Assembly (NCBI GenBank): GCA_004335835.1
Contig: RWJK01001943.1
Coordinates: 155,871 to 219,870 of the forward strand
DNA: 64,000 bases
Reading direction: 5' to 3'
DNA from: Scenedesmus sp. ARA3
Lineage: Eukaryota > Chlorophyta > Chlorophyceae > Sphaeropleales > Scenedesmaceae
Below are positions 13,139-24,341 of the stretch, in pieces. Position numbers and translations under genes: made by a program. Positions within the stretch are counted from its first letter, which is position 1. Each line of letters begins with the position of its first letter. The notes beneath the pieces were generated by a model. The model was not told the origin of the DNA. It searched no databases and saw nothing but the letters and a program-made list of their open reading frames with translations.

Positions 13139-13413
13139 GTCGACAATTTCACTTATTTTTGTAGCTGCACAAGCGTCTACGCTGAGCGGCGTAGGACTCC
13201 AGGAAGCGGGCAACCGCGAGAAAAGGCGCGCAACCATTTATCGATGCATCAGCTCGATGCGCTGCGGAACCCCTGTCTTGTAGCCTGGTCGAATGCTGAA
13301 AACGTATGCAGATAAGATGGCTGGGCACCCACAAGCCCACTTGAGCATTTCGGGTCGTGGGTTGAACTGTTGTTCCAAACCCTACATAACCTCCCAACCA
13401 CTCACCTGACCTG

Positions 13414-16400
13414 CTACTTCAACTGCTGCTGGTGTGAGTGGTTGCCGCGCACACCAACCAACAGCTGCAGCGCGGATTTGAGCCGCTGCAAGCCCAGCCC
13501 CTCCTTGGCTGACACAGGCGTGATAGGCAGGGTGGTAACAGCCTTCAACTGCTGCATTGCTGCTGCAGCTGCTGCTGGGGCCATTGCATCCAGCTTGTTT
13601 GCTACAACCACCATGGGCAGCTGAAGCACACTGGCATCAAACTTGGCTAGCTCCTCCTGCATTTGGTAGCATGGCACCCAGCGCAAAGCATTCAGTCAAT
13701 TTCCAGGGGGCTGTGAAGACGACATAGCAAATAATGATAAGCTGGTGCAGCATGGCAGATTCCTATACATGCAACCAGCTTGCAGGTGCCATAGCCGATT
13801 AAACGCTGCTGCATCCATGACAAGCAGAGTGCAGCAACACACCAAGGGCTGCCTGACATAGCAATCGCGCTCACCAGCAGTATTGCCAGCTGTTCCTGTG
13901 GCGTGTAGGGCACCAGCACACCCCAGTCCCCAGCACCTGCTGCCTCTGTTCCTGCAGCTTGTGGCGCAGAAGCAGCGCCACTGTCAGCAGCACTGGCCTC
14001 CGCTCCACCTCTGCCTTGCTCTTCACTGGTCTGACCCTGCTGCTGCTGCTGCTGCTCACTGCCGCCAGTCATGTCCAGCACCAGCGCCAGGCAGCGGGCC
14101 TTCTGCAGGTGTGACAGGAAGGCAGTGCCCCTGCCCTTGCCGCTATGTGCCCCAGGCACAAGCCCAGGCAGGTCAGCAACAACCAGCCGCTGCGTGCCGT
14201 CACCAGCACCAGCAGCCCCAGCATTACCAGTTGCAGCATCAGGGTTTGCTGATGACAGCGGCGCTCCTATCGCGTGGTGAGAGCTGCTGCCGGCTGCTGC
14301 CGCGGCTGCAGCTGCAGCTGCAGCTGCCAATGGGCCAGGCTGAGCAGCAGCTGCTTCCTGCTGGCTCCCATCATAGCTGCTTGGCTCGCCCATGCCTGTT
14401 GAAGCCACATCATCTGTTATGGTGCCAAGCTGCGGCCGCAGCGTAGTGAAGGCGTATGAGCCCACCTACATGAGAAGACACAGATGGAGGGAGACCACAA
14501 CGACCAGCCATCAAGCATGGATTAGCGTTGATGACAAACCGAACAGCAAGTGTAGCACACGCAGTGCCTGCACTGACTGCAGACAAGTGGCAACATGTGA
14601 TATGGCCTGCTGCCCGGCTGCTAGAGTTGTATTGCATCCGCAAGTGAGGTGATGAACAGGCTGATCAACGATACAGCCGGTTATGGACGGTTCCATGCCT
14701 GTGTTCCTGCCCACCTGTGCGCGTGCGTGTGTGAGTGCAGCGATGAGCGAGCTCTTGCCCACATTAGGCAGCCCCACCAGCACCACATCAGCCAGCAGCC
14801 GCAGCTTCAGCAGCAGCAGCACCTGCAGCAAGCAGGAACAGATCACAGAACACAAGGGTGTAATGGTTGCAGCTAAGGGTGTCCTGCAAGTTGCTCTCAT
14901 AGCAGAGGCACACAAGGGTGTACTGTTTGCCATCCATCACCTGCAGGGGAGCCACAGCGCCATGGCATTGCATCGCTAAGCTAAAAAACACAGCTCTGCT
15001 GCTGCAGCGGCAGTGTCCGCACCTCCTGCCCTGGCTGGCCATCGCTGCGTGCTCTGCCTGCAGGGCCGTATGGCTTGCTGGGGGTCCCTGCGTTGCCGCG
15101 GCCGCCCTTGCCTCCTTCAGCAACCCGCAGCGTCTGGCCCTCCCTTGTGAGCTCGCCCAGCAGCACAGCTTGGGACTCCAGAATAGACCACACCTGCAGG
15201 CAGCAGCAGCAGTAGCAGCAGCAAAGGCAACAGTATAAGCCACACCTAGCCACAGCTAGTGAGAGTCACAGAAAGAGCAGATGGTGCGCTGCCTGCCGCT
15301 GGTTTTCGCCCGAGCCTGGCAGGCTGCTGGCAAACAAGCACATGGGACACATTGACGGCAGCAGGCACTGCAGGCATGCATGCAGCGTCTGTCCTCTTCC
15401 TCCCCAACGCCACCGCATGCGTTACCTGCTGCTTGGTGAACTGCCGCTCAACATCTTCCATCCAGCCAGCTGCACCAGCCGCTGCTGCTGCTCCATCTTC
15501 TTCAGCTGGCGGCAGCACCATCCAATCATCCTCATCGTCATACAGCTGCTCATCATCGCTGCTGCCCAACTCATCACCATCACTGTCACCTCCACTGCCT
15601 GCATCATCAACAGCCGCTGCTGTTGCAAGTGCAGCCGCATTGTGGCGCAGCAGTTGCTGTGGGGTCGGTAGCCTGCCATGGTTCAGCAGCCACAGCTTCT
15701 CCGCATTCGTCAGCAGCCGCCTGCAGCTGAGCAGCTCGTCATACAGAGCATCTTGACAGCCACCAGCCTCTGCATCTGAACTGCAGTGCTCTGCATCAAC
15801 TGCTGTTGCAACTGGTGGACTGTGCTGCTGCCGCTGCTGTGGAGGCTGCTGCTGCTGCTGCTGCTGCTGCTGGGCTATGTCTGGGAACAGCTTACGCCTG
15901 CCTGAGCTACCTGCTGCGCAGCTGCTGCCTGCTGCATAAGCATTGCTGCCGTCCACCTGACCAATGCCCACATGCTGCTGCTGCATCTGCAGTGGCTGCG
16001 CATGCCTTTCTGCCACAGCAGCACGGACAGCTGCAGCTGGCGCTGCCGCCGTCATGCGTGGCAGCGGTGTCACCCCATGTGGCACTGCTGTGCTGCCTGG
16101 TGCCTGCTTCATCTCAACCAGCTGCCAGATCAGCGTGCCCAGGGGTACATCCACTACTTTGTCTGACCCTCGCTTGCCCTCCATCCACTGCTTGCCGCCG
16201 CTGCCGCCATGTGGCGCCTCAACGTGCAGCGGTATGCTGCCCAGGCCTGTCAGCTGCTTGGTGGCGCGCAGGATGACGCCACCGCCTGGGGCACCATTGC
16301 CGCCAGCAGCACGGGGGTGGTGGCCTGGAAACAGCATGCCAGACACGAAGCAGTGTGGTGGCACACGAAGCAACGGTGCTTGCGATCAATGCTGCACAAG

Positions 16401-16681
16401 TATGCAGTGTGTGTAAACTCATACCAGTTTAGGTGGAGCACTGCACTCCTTGAATCCTGCTCTGGAGCACTGCACCAGGCCAGAGGGCACCCACCTGTGC
16501 GTCCAAACAGAGCGCTGTGGCCTCCACCGCCCTGGCCGCCCTTTGCAACCATCCGCAGCTGGTCCACAAACCTGACCTTCTGGCTGATGTGGGGTTTCTT
16601 GGGGTTTGTGACAGCTGACAGCCATGCAACACACTGCTGCAGTGGCCGCTGCTGCAGCTGCCATCTGAAACTTTGGATCAT
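13414..16681 (-). CDS. Obg/CgtA-family GTPase, probably mitochondrial or plastid
   Basis: Six exons: 16495-16681, 15426-16324, 15023-15193, 14715-14822, 13875-14465 and 13414-13656; total 2199 nt, 732 residues. The Obg fold is split: RFVDQLRMVAKGGQGGGG and GGNGAPGGGVILRA early, then REGQTLRVAEGGKGGRGNAG near residues 380-405, with roughly 200 Gln-, Ser- and Asp/Glu-rich residues inserted between. The G domain shows G1 GLPNVGKSS (436-444), G2 FTTLRPQLG, G3 DLPGLVPGAHSGKGRG (553 onward), G4 NKLD (672-675) and G5 SAK (701). An Ala/Ser-rich insert of about 80 residues lies between G2 and G3. Obg proteins bind the large ribosomal subunit during its assembly. The Gln/Arg-containing N-terminus could be an organellar presequence. 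The C-terminus ends soon after G5, so a bacterial OCT domain is absent. Confidence 0.9.
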
Positions 16682-17128
16682 GAACCAGAGCTGAGTTCTG
16701 TGTTGTTTGCAATTGGCAGAACATGCAAGCAGTAGCTTGGTGGCCAGGTGGGGTGCAGGCGTCAGCTACGGTGCTGCAGTGGCAGCTGCTGAAACAGATA
16801 GCCCGTTGTGCAGACCTTGCAATTTCAAAGGCACTGTTGCCGCAATATCAGTGGCTTGAGGTCAGCAACAAATTGCAAAGCCCAGCCCACCAGGAGTGTT
16901 ACAGGCAGACCAACCGGCACAGTAACCCATTACTCGTACAGTAATTGACGAAGAGCATGGCTTGCATGAATGCAAGCTGTCGCACGTGCACGCTTATTCA
17001 CAGCAGCAGCCCTTGCAGACGATCAATTCCCAAGCACGTGATCCGGGTGTGAGTTCTTCGAAGTGTGTTGCTCGCTGCCGATCCTGACAGATTAAACGCT
17101 TTACAAACAACATCTTGTTAGTCACCTA
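16682..17128. promoter_or_regulatory. Divergent intergenic region (Obg GTPase / ureide enzyme)
   Basis: These 447 bp lie between the ATG of the Obg gene (leftward) and the ATG of the TTL-like gene (rightward), so both promoters must be here. The right end (about 16930-17110) is AT-richer. No specific motif was identified. Confidence 0.5.
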
Positions 17129-17994
17129 ATGGCTGTACACGTTACTTGGGATGTTGCACATACAGCTTGTTCTAGCAAGCAGTTTGCAGACAAGCTTGCA
17201 GCAGCAGGGTCTTACCCGTCCCTGGAGGCATGTATCGCAGCTGCACAGCAAATTTGGTGGAACGAAGTAGACGTGCAAGGTTGGCTGGAGGCTTTCGCTG
17301 CCCATCCTGAGATAGGGGATGCAGGTGAGGGTGATGGGTAGCAGTCTCTCAATCCCAGGAAATGCACTGGCAAAACAATATGAAACGTATCAGTCAAGAT
17401 ATGTCAGCTCCTTGCCAACCCTCGGACGCTGCAAAGTAACCCCTTACACAGCCTGCAGTGAGGCTGGGACCACTAGTGCCTGCGAAGTGTACCTGCTGTA
17501 CTCCATGACAGGCATAATCCACCCAACACTGCCAATCTTCCGAGGCTCTTTTTCCACATTGAAATCACGTTTGTTTGTCATGCCTGCGCAGCTGCCCTCA
17601 AGGAGAAGTTTGCAGCGCAGGGCCAGCAGCAGGCATTCGGCCAACTCAGCCAAGGAGAGCAGGCAGCAGCACTAGCCAGCGCCAACCCCCAAGTGTTTGA
17701 GGAGCTCGCCGCTCTAAACAAAGCTTACAAAGCAATGCATGGGTTCATCTTCATCATCTGCGCTAGCGGCAAGTCAGCGCCGCAGATGCTGGAAGCAATC
17801 CGCTCCCGCATCAACAACTCACCATACGATGAGCTAGGCGCAGCAGCACGCGAGCAGATGAAGATAACACAGCTGCGGCTGGAGAAGCTGCTTGCAGGAA
17901 GCAGCAGCAGCAGCAGCAGCAGCAGTGGTGGCAGCAGCAGTCCTGCAGAGCGTGCGCATGTGCGCACAGGGCAGCTGGTAGGCCACTTGATGCC

Positions 17995-18025
<31 letters not shown>

Positions 18026-18838
18026 CCGGCAGCTGGACACGGCGGCCCGCTGCGATCGCCCATCACCACACATGTGCTAGATACAGCGCTAGGCATGCCT
18101 GCAGCAGGCCTGCCCATCTCGCTGCTGCGCGTGATGGACGGCTCTGCTGCTGTGTTTGACTGCCTGGCATCTGGCGTGACTGATGCTGACGGCCGCATTG
18201 GCAACCTGCTGCCAGCCAGTGCCTGGGTGGCGCCCGGCACCTACCGCATGCGCTTTGACACTGGAACATACCTCAGGGCCTGCAGGTACGCTGACTGTTG
18301 CACAGGCACCCTGTGTAATGCATTTGCAAAAGCGGGTGAATCAAAGTGTGGCTGTGCGTGTGGCAGGGTGTGCAGGGTGTGCTGCAGCGCCTGCGCAGTT
18401 GCTGGCTTGAAGCCAGCATGATGTGTCAGCAGGGTACTCGTTCAGCATGTGGTGTCCAGCTGTGTGACACTCTGTGTCCCTTGATGTGCCTGCAAAGACA
18501 AAAGAACTCAGGGGTTGCCCGGCAAACGAGGCATACGCGTGAATTGCGGTTGTAGCAGCAGCAGCAGCAGCAGCGGCATCATGACAATCGCCTTGTCAGA
18601 TGCTTCGACTTCTGCAGGAAACACAGGCCCTGCTCTGCAACAGCAAAGATCCTCTGCTGTTGCTGCATACGCGTGCCTTTGTTCCTCCAGGGAGAGGCAC
18701 CCTGATGTGTTCAGGGCCGTGCCCTTCTACCCCGAGGCAGCCATTGACTTCAGCATCACACCAGACATGTCCAGCCAGCACTTCCACATCCCGCTGCTGC
18801 TCAACCCCTACGGCTACAGCACCTACCGTGGCAGCTGA
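17129..18838 (+). CDS. Bifunctional OHCU decarboxylase / 5-hydroxyisourate hydrolase (transthyretin-like, allantoin synthase)
   Basis: Three exons, 17129-17324, 17592-18285 and 18691-18838, sum to 1038 nt and 345 residues. Residues 1-165 match OHCU decarboxylase: WWNEVDVQGWLEAFAAHPEIGD with catalytic His59, then FEELAALNKAY, FGFIF-type FIFIICASGKSA and EQMKITQLRLEKL. A Ser- and Ala-rich linker follows (about 168-220). The C-terminal half is the transthyretin-like HIU hydrolase, from ITTHVLDTALG (His226) through YRMRFDTGTY and SQHFHIPLLLNPYGYSTY to the diagnostic C-terminus YRGS. Together the domains convert 5-hydroxyisourate to S-allantoin after urate oxidase. The linker contains RTGQLVGHL (190-198), the position and shape of the internal PTS2 peroxisomal signal of plant TTL, but with Thr instead of Leu/Ile/Val at its second position. 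The fused order is that of plants. Confidence 0.95.
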
Positions 18839-20455
18839 GGCGGCAGCAGCAGCAGAGGCGGCATTGACAGCAGTGGCAGCAACAGCAGCATCGCAGCAGC
18901 TTGACTTTTGACCATGCTTGTCATTGCTGCTGGCAGAGGACAAGTGTTAACAACGCAACGTTGCATGTATTGGTCAAACAGCACGCACACAGCTGGCAAG
19001 TTTGTCAGGGGTGGCTGGCAGCAGCTGCAAAGGCTGTACATGTCTCGTCCTGCAGTCTTGTTATCTCGGCAACAGTGTATTATGCACCTTGGTAACAACT
19101 GTTACATCTCTTGAGCTGTCTCAATGTGTTGGTGGTGAAGCACTGACCATGGCAACCGTACTACAACATCGGCCATGCATATGCATATGCATAGGGCAGA
19201 AACTGGCTGGTCTTGGTCTGCAGGAACGTTGCGCGACGAAAGCATGCTCTTCGCAGTCTGCAGTTGGTCAAAGCCATCACGCTGCGCTGTTTGCCGTACA
19301 CATCGTACACATAGCAGACATGCACCTACACTCCAGCGTGGCCAGTCAGATGCCTGCACACGCCGAGCGTAAAACAGCTCACCCTTCAAACGGACAAGGT
19401 CGACGCATCAAGCAGGGCGGCTGATACGTCAGCTTCAGTCAGCGGTGCTGTGCACATCAACCATGTAACAAAGTGTTGCATGTGGCATGCAGCACCCACC
19501 ATACCACATCATGTGGATATACCTCCTTGCAATGCTTCCACGAGTTCCAACCCAACGTGCCTGCAAGCAGATTCTCTGCCAGGTGCTCTGTAATTGAGCG
19601 GGCTGTGGGGCGAACTGAAGCTGCTACTGATGTTTGGCAGGCGCTTCCTCAGCAGCTCATCAACATCATCCAACTGCACAATTTTTTTTGCAGGAGCGTG
19701 CATGGATGCCAGGCTCTGTACAACATGTACACATACATGAGGTATGCACCATGTGAGGGCGTGTTGCTATAGCACAGCACCGCAGCGCATGCATGGCGCA
19801 ATGCACCATCACCACCACAAGAGAGAACTCCTGACAAACACAACAATGCCGACAACAATAATTGCAAGCAACCCCCTACAATGCAAATAATGCTTCTCCA
19901 AAAGCTGAATGTGTCAAACAAAATTGCAAGCACACCTCAACACGCCCACCAACTACAACTCTGCAACCACAGATGCTGATGCACAAGGTGTTTCCTACAC
20001 ATACCATCTAAAGTCAGCCCAACTGGACTAGCAACTGCAACAACTCGCCTACCAAAACACTCACAGGAGTGCGCGTACAGGCAGCCATGTTACCCACGGA
20101 TCATGACAGATATGCACGCATTGACGCATGTGCAGCTGCACCAATGCTGTGTCTGTTGCACAAGTCCAGCCGGGTGAGCTGACTGCAGCTGAATGCTACT
20201 TTCATAGTACGGCTGTCAGTGGCTGGTGTGCTGTGCAAGTGAAAGGCGCGCTTGCTGGGCACCTGATGGTGTAGGGATAGAACATAGTGCTGCAAACACC
20301 GGTCGGACAGCCTTACGCCAGGGAGCAAAGCACCCTAGATATGAACGCCGTGCACGGAAAGCTGACAACCGTGCATTGCAACTGTGCCACCATGCTGCTG
20401 CTGTAGTGTGCCCCACATCTCTACAGCACTACCAACCAGACCTGTTCAGTAGCCG

Positions 20456-20610
20456 TTAGCAACAACGCAGGTGCACGCTGCCCTCTAAGCGCCCAACAGC
20501 CCGCTGCACAGCGTCCCGGCAGAGCAACCGGGCATCCATTACAGACTGCAGCGTCTTGACACAAGCAACAACACACTTTTCCCGCCACATCCACCAACCT
20601 TGGCTCTTGA
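20456..20610 (-). other. Possible unassigned C-terminal exon
   Basis: After an AG at 20611-20612 one frame stays open to a TAA at 20456 and reads, in part, WWMWREKCVVACVKTLQ and MDARLLCRDAVQRAVGRLEG, an amphipathic, protein-like composition. No partner exon was found upstream, the acceptor lacks a good pyrimidine tract, and the family is not recognised. It may equally be chance. Confidence 0.2.
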
Positions 20611-22531
20611 CTGATCATACATGCCAGGTGCATACAACAGAGTCCATGTACACCCTTGGAACAATTCATAGCAGCTGCTGCGGAGTGTGGCTCTGAGCAG
20701 CGCTGCTCAACGCTAGCGTTGGCAGAAAAGCAACGGGCATGAGAAAACTCCACAACACCAACAGATAATACCAAACAAGCAGGAAGCCAAACATATGTTG
20801 TACATTTGCTGCCCACAGCATGCATGCTGGCAGAAAACGCTGCACAAGCACGCAAGCGCAAGCCACACCTTGGTACATGCCGCTGGACTTGATTCAGACC
20901 AGCTGCGCTCTACGGCTTACAGCTGGGGCAAGTGCTTCTTGCAGTCTCACATGCTGCAACAAGCAGCACCAACGGCTGCCTGTGCAGACAAACCTTACAT
21001 GCACGCCTACACGCCAGCTGCCTGGCATGGCATGGCATGCCTGGTGTACAGGTGGCGTGAGGGACAATGCCTTGTGTGCCACCAGTTGTGGTGGCAGCAC
21101 CCCGGACTTGCCCTTATGTGCTGTTGGCCAGCGCATTATGACATCAGACGTACGCATTTAACTGGCAGCCGCCTCTATCCACTGCAGTTGACAGCTGTAG
21201 CTCTTGATGAATGTCATGATGTGCTGGCCAACAGCATCTCAGGGCAAACCCGGGTGCCTCCTAAACACATGTGGGCTGCACAGGGCAGTGCCAGCTTCAC
21301 GCTAGCCAAACATGCAAAGTACCATTTCGTCATCATCAGGCTCCATGCAAGCCATGCAGTGCACGCCACACAACAGCTAGTCAGGGCAATGCTGAATGAA
21401 TCAAAAAGCGCCATCACGTGCTGTGGCACGTTGGATCTCTACATTTGGCTTCAGCACCATGGAGATGCATCGCAGGCTGCTGCACAAGTCACAGCGGCCA
21501 CAGTCAGCAGCAAGCACCTGGTTTGTGGCTCAGCATGCGGAGCATCACCAGGTCTGCTGCAGCAAACAGAGCGGTAATGTCACAAATGCATATGCTCCAA
21601 CAAGGCAAACAGCGCCAGCTCAGAAGAAAGGTCTGCGCATGTACTGGCTGCCAGCCAGCCAGCACACCGGTTATTCCAGCAAAACCGGCAAAATTGTTCT
21701 ACTTTCAGCATAAACAAGCACTGTTAGCAGGGCGCGGATATGACATCTACAGCACACAAATGACGAACCAGAGGCTACCAGCTTACCAGCTGCGGCAGCT
21801 GAATTCCTGTACTACGTAGTGACATACTTAGCGCACAGAAGTGTGTGGCGGTGCTGGCAGTGTCTGCCCTTGGCAAACACTGCATGTGCTGCACATCAAT
21901 GGCTGTGGTGTACGCTCATCTGAGTAGCCTGCCCTAAGGACCAGCATGCATGGATGGACTCAAGTAGAGTACTGCGTATGGTGGCAAAACACACGCGGCT
22001 CATCCAGCAATGTGAGAGCAGCGAGCTGACCACCCAAAAGAGCACATTTGCAAACCAATCAGTGCCAGACGCACCAAACCAACCACAGCTGTCATGCTTT
22101 CCACACGACATTATCTTCTCTACTAAACACTGGTCTGCAGATTTCTTGGTGTTGCTGATGTACAGCAGATGCTCGAAGTACACAATGTTGGACTACAGAG
22201 CTGCAAGGCATATGCTGCCAGCAATGCGGTGCTTTGCAGTGGAGGTGACTCTGCTCTAATATGATGCATACTACATACTGTGCTGTGCATTGTACACATT
22301 CTCCAAAATACACTGTGGTGAGTTGCCGCGCCACCACCTCATGGTGCAACCCTTTCCACGAGAACTCGACAGGTGTACTGCAACACCCAGCTCGCCCGGG
22401 CGGGCCCGGGCCATGACATGAAACAGCTGAAGACCACCATGATGCGCTGCACTGAATCTCTGAGGCACGTTTGCTGCTAGTGATCCCAACCCCTGCCTTT
22501 CTGACACCTCCTTGATTGTCAATCTGCCTGC

Positions 22532-22532
<1 letters not shown>

Positions 22533-22572
<40 letters not shown>
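22533..22572. repeat. (CTG)n trinucleotide run
   Basis: About thirteen CTG units lie just beyond the stop codon of the minus-strand gene ending at 22597, thus in its 3' UTR, where they are transcribed as CAG. Confidence 0.8.
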
Positions 22573-22573
<1 letters not shown>

Positions 22574-22596
22574 ACAAGTTGCAGCCGCTTAGGCAG

Positions 22597-24341
22597 CTAC
22601 TCAAAAAGCTCCTTCCTCTTCTTGCCAGCACTGGTCACCACGTCAATGTAGCATACAAACGCTACCTTGAGCAGGTCATACTGCTGCCCGTGATGCTTGC
22701 CGGGCTTGGTGCAGGTGACTGCTGCCGGGCCCCAAGTGTCAACCGCCCCAGCCGCTGGCTGTGTGCTGCTCCTCCTTGCCACAGCCATGCCTATATGCTT
22801 CAAGCCTGATGCTGTGTGGGAAGAGCGAATAGAGCACAGATCCGTGGCACCTGCTGCTGATGCTGATGGTGCTGCTGCTGCTGCTGCTGCTGCTGACAAT
22901 GATGCTGCGTCCTCACCCAGCAGCTGCTGCAGCATTGAGGCGCTGCGCTTCAGCTCGAGTGGGGTGTTGCAGTGCCAGTTGAAGTTTCTGTCTCCAGATG
23001 TCCCAGGTTTAGCGCGCTGCTGACCCGGTGGAGCTGATCGAGCTAGTGGCCAGGTGTAGAACCCCCCGCCTGACTGCGGCGAAGCTGGCAGCTGCTCTGT
23101 GAAGCAGCAGGGCGTCCTCCGGCGGCCAGCAGCAACAGCCTCACAGCAGCTGACGCGCACCACCGCAAACGAGATCTCCTCCTTCAAAGCTGCTTTTGCA
23201 GCTGCTGTAACACCTGCTTTTCTGCTTTCTTCATCCTGCAGCTGCTTCACAAAGCCAGGCGCACTCTGCATCGCAGCGGCACAGTTGACGCACCAAGTGC
23301 TGCGGCCGTCACTGGCGTGATGGTGGCTGCTGCTACTGTCGGAGCTGCCACACCTCAAGAGTGGCTCCACTGGCTGTGGAGTTGCTGCTGCCACTGCTGC
23401 TGCTGCTGCTGCCGCCGCCGCTGCTGCCTCTGCTGCTGCTGCTGCAGCAGCAGTCAAGTCAACGTGAGGTGCACCAGGCACAACATACAGCAATTGCATC
23501 GCAGCTGTAGGGGGAAAACTATACTGCCCAGGGCTGGTTGGCTGTGCCAAGCTGCAGCTGCTATCCCAAGGCCGGTCAGCAGCTGGATCCAGCAGCAGCA
23601 GCTGCTGCATGCTGCTGCTTCCACTGAAGGCCGTCTGCAGTGTCTGGCCTGCGGGCATGTCCAGCATGCTGTGTGCAGGGTCTGTCAGAGGCATGCTGGG
23701 CCACATGGCTGACATGCCTGCAGCACCTGTGCGGCCGTCTGTGACAGGCCAGTGTGTGCTGCAGCTCCCGCCACTGCTGGAGGCCCTTTCCCTGCTCCAA
23801 GGCCGGACAGGGTTGGCTCCCAGTGTCAGCAAAGGGTCGGCCATGAGACTATCGGAGCCATCCAGCTGACTCTCAAACACACTGAGGCCGTTGGGCACCA
23901 GCAAGCTGTTGGGTGCAATGATGTCGGGCAGCAGGCTGTTGCTGTTATAAGCCTGTAGTGCACAAGGATCAGCAGCACGGGTGTGACACGTTTGTTACTC
24001 GGTGGCCAATGGCTTTGAACCAAGTGCATACAGCTGCAGCAGCACAACTCAATATGGAAGTGTCAGCACCTGCTACAGTTGCCCTGGTTGTGGCACCTAT
24101 GGTACTGGTCGTGCACCTGCCGTCTCTGAGAGAGGCTCTGAGAATGTACAAACGTTGCATCGAATATCCTACTTGCATTTCAACACGAGGGCTGCCTGCT
24201 CAAGTAGCCCAAGGCACCCATACCACTCACCAAGCCCATAGATTCAAGACACCTTGTGGCTGACTCGGATTCCTGCTCAAAGGTCGCTTTAATGTACTCT
24301 AAGTCAGACGGAAGCTGCGTGCGTGCTTCGCTTGCTGCCAT
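22597..24341 (-). CDS. Unknown protein, 488 residues, Ala/Ser-rich
   Basis: Two exons: 24231-24341 starts MAASEARTQLPSDLEYIKA and ends at a canonical GTGAGT donor; 22597-23952 follows a CTACAG acceptor in phase 0. The total is 1467 nt. The short N-terminal exon encodes a charged helix (DLEYIKATFEQESESATRC). The remainder contains Ser/Gln/Ala low-complexity runs (including a poly-Ala tract near the middle), a Cys-containing patch STWCVNCAAAM, a helix AAAKAALKEEISFAVVRVSC, and a C-terminal segment HHGQQYDLLKVAFVCYIDVV followed by a basic end GKKRKELFE. No known domain, signal peptide or membrane segment was recognised. The spliced phase and clear donor make the gene likely; the function is not known. 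Confidence 0.68.

Larger units (their letters stand above)
18839..22596. other. Gene-poor stretch of 3.8 kb
   Basis: No complete gene could be modelled. Open frames here lack the codon pattern of the neighbouring exons and do not join with good splice signals. One candidate terminal exon on the minus strand (20456-20610) is listed separately. A GC-rich near-palindrome of CCCGGG units lies near 22395-22413. Distal parts must include the 3' UTR of the TTL-like gene on the left and of the minus-strand gene ending at 22597 on the right. Confidence 0.4.

Noticed and set aside
20795..21577. Open frame of 260 codons on the plus strand
   Set aside because: Composition is Cys/His/Ala-rich noise, no domain, no splice context, and such frames are common by chance in this CAG-rich DNA.
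22395..22413. CCCGGGCGGGCCCGGGCC as a regulatory palindrome
   Set aside because: Imperfect, short and simply GC-rich; no neighbouring start site is supported.
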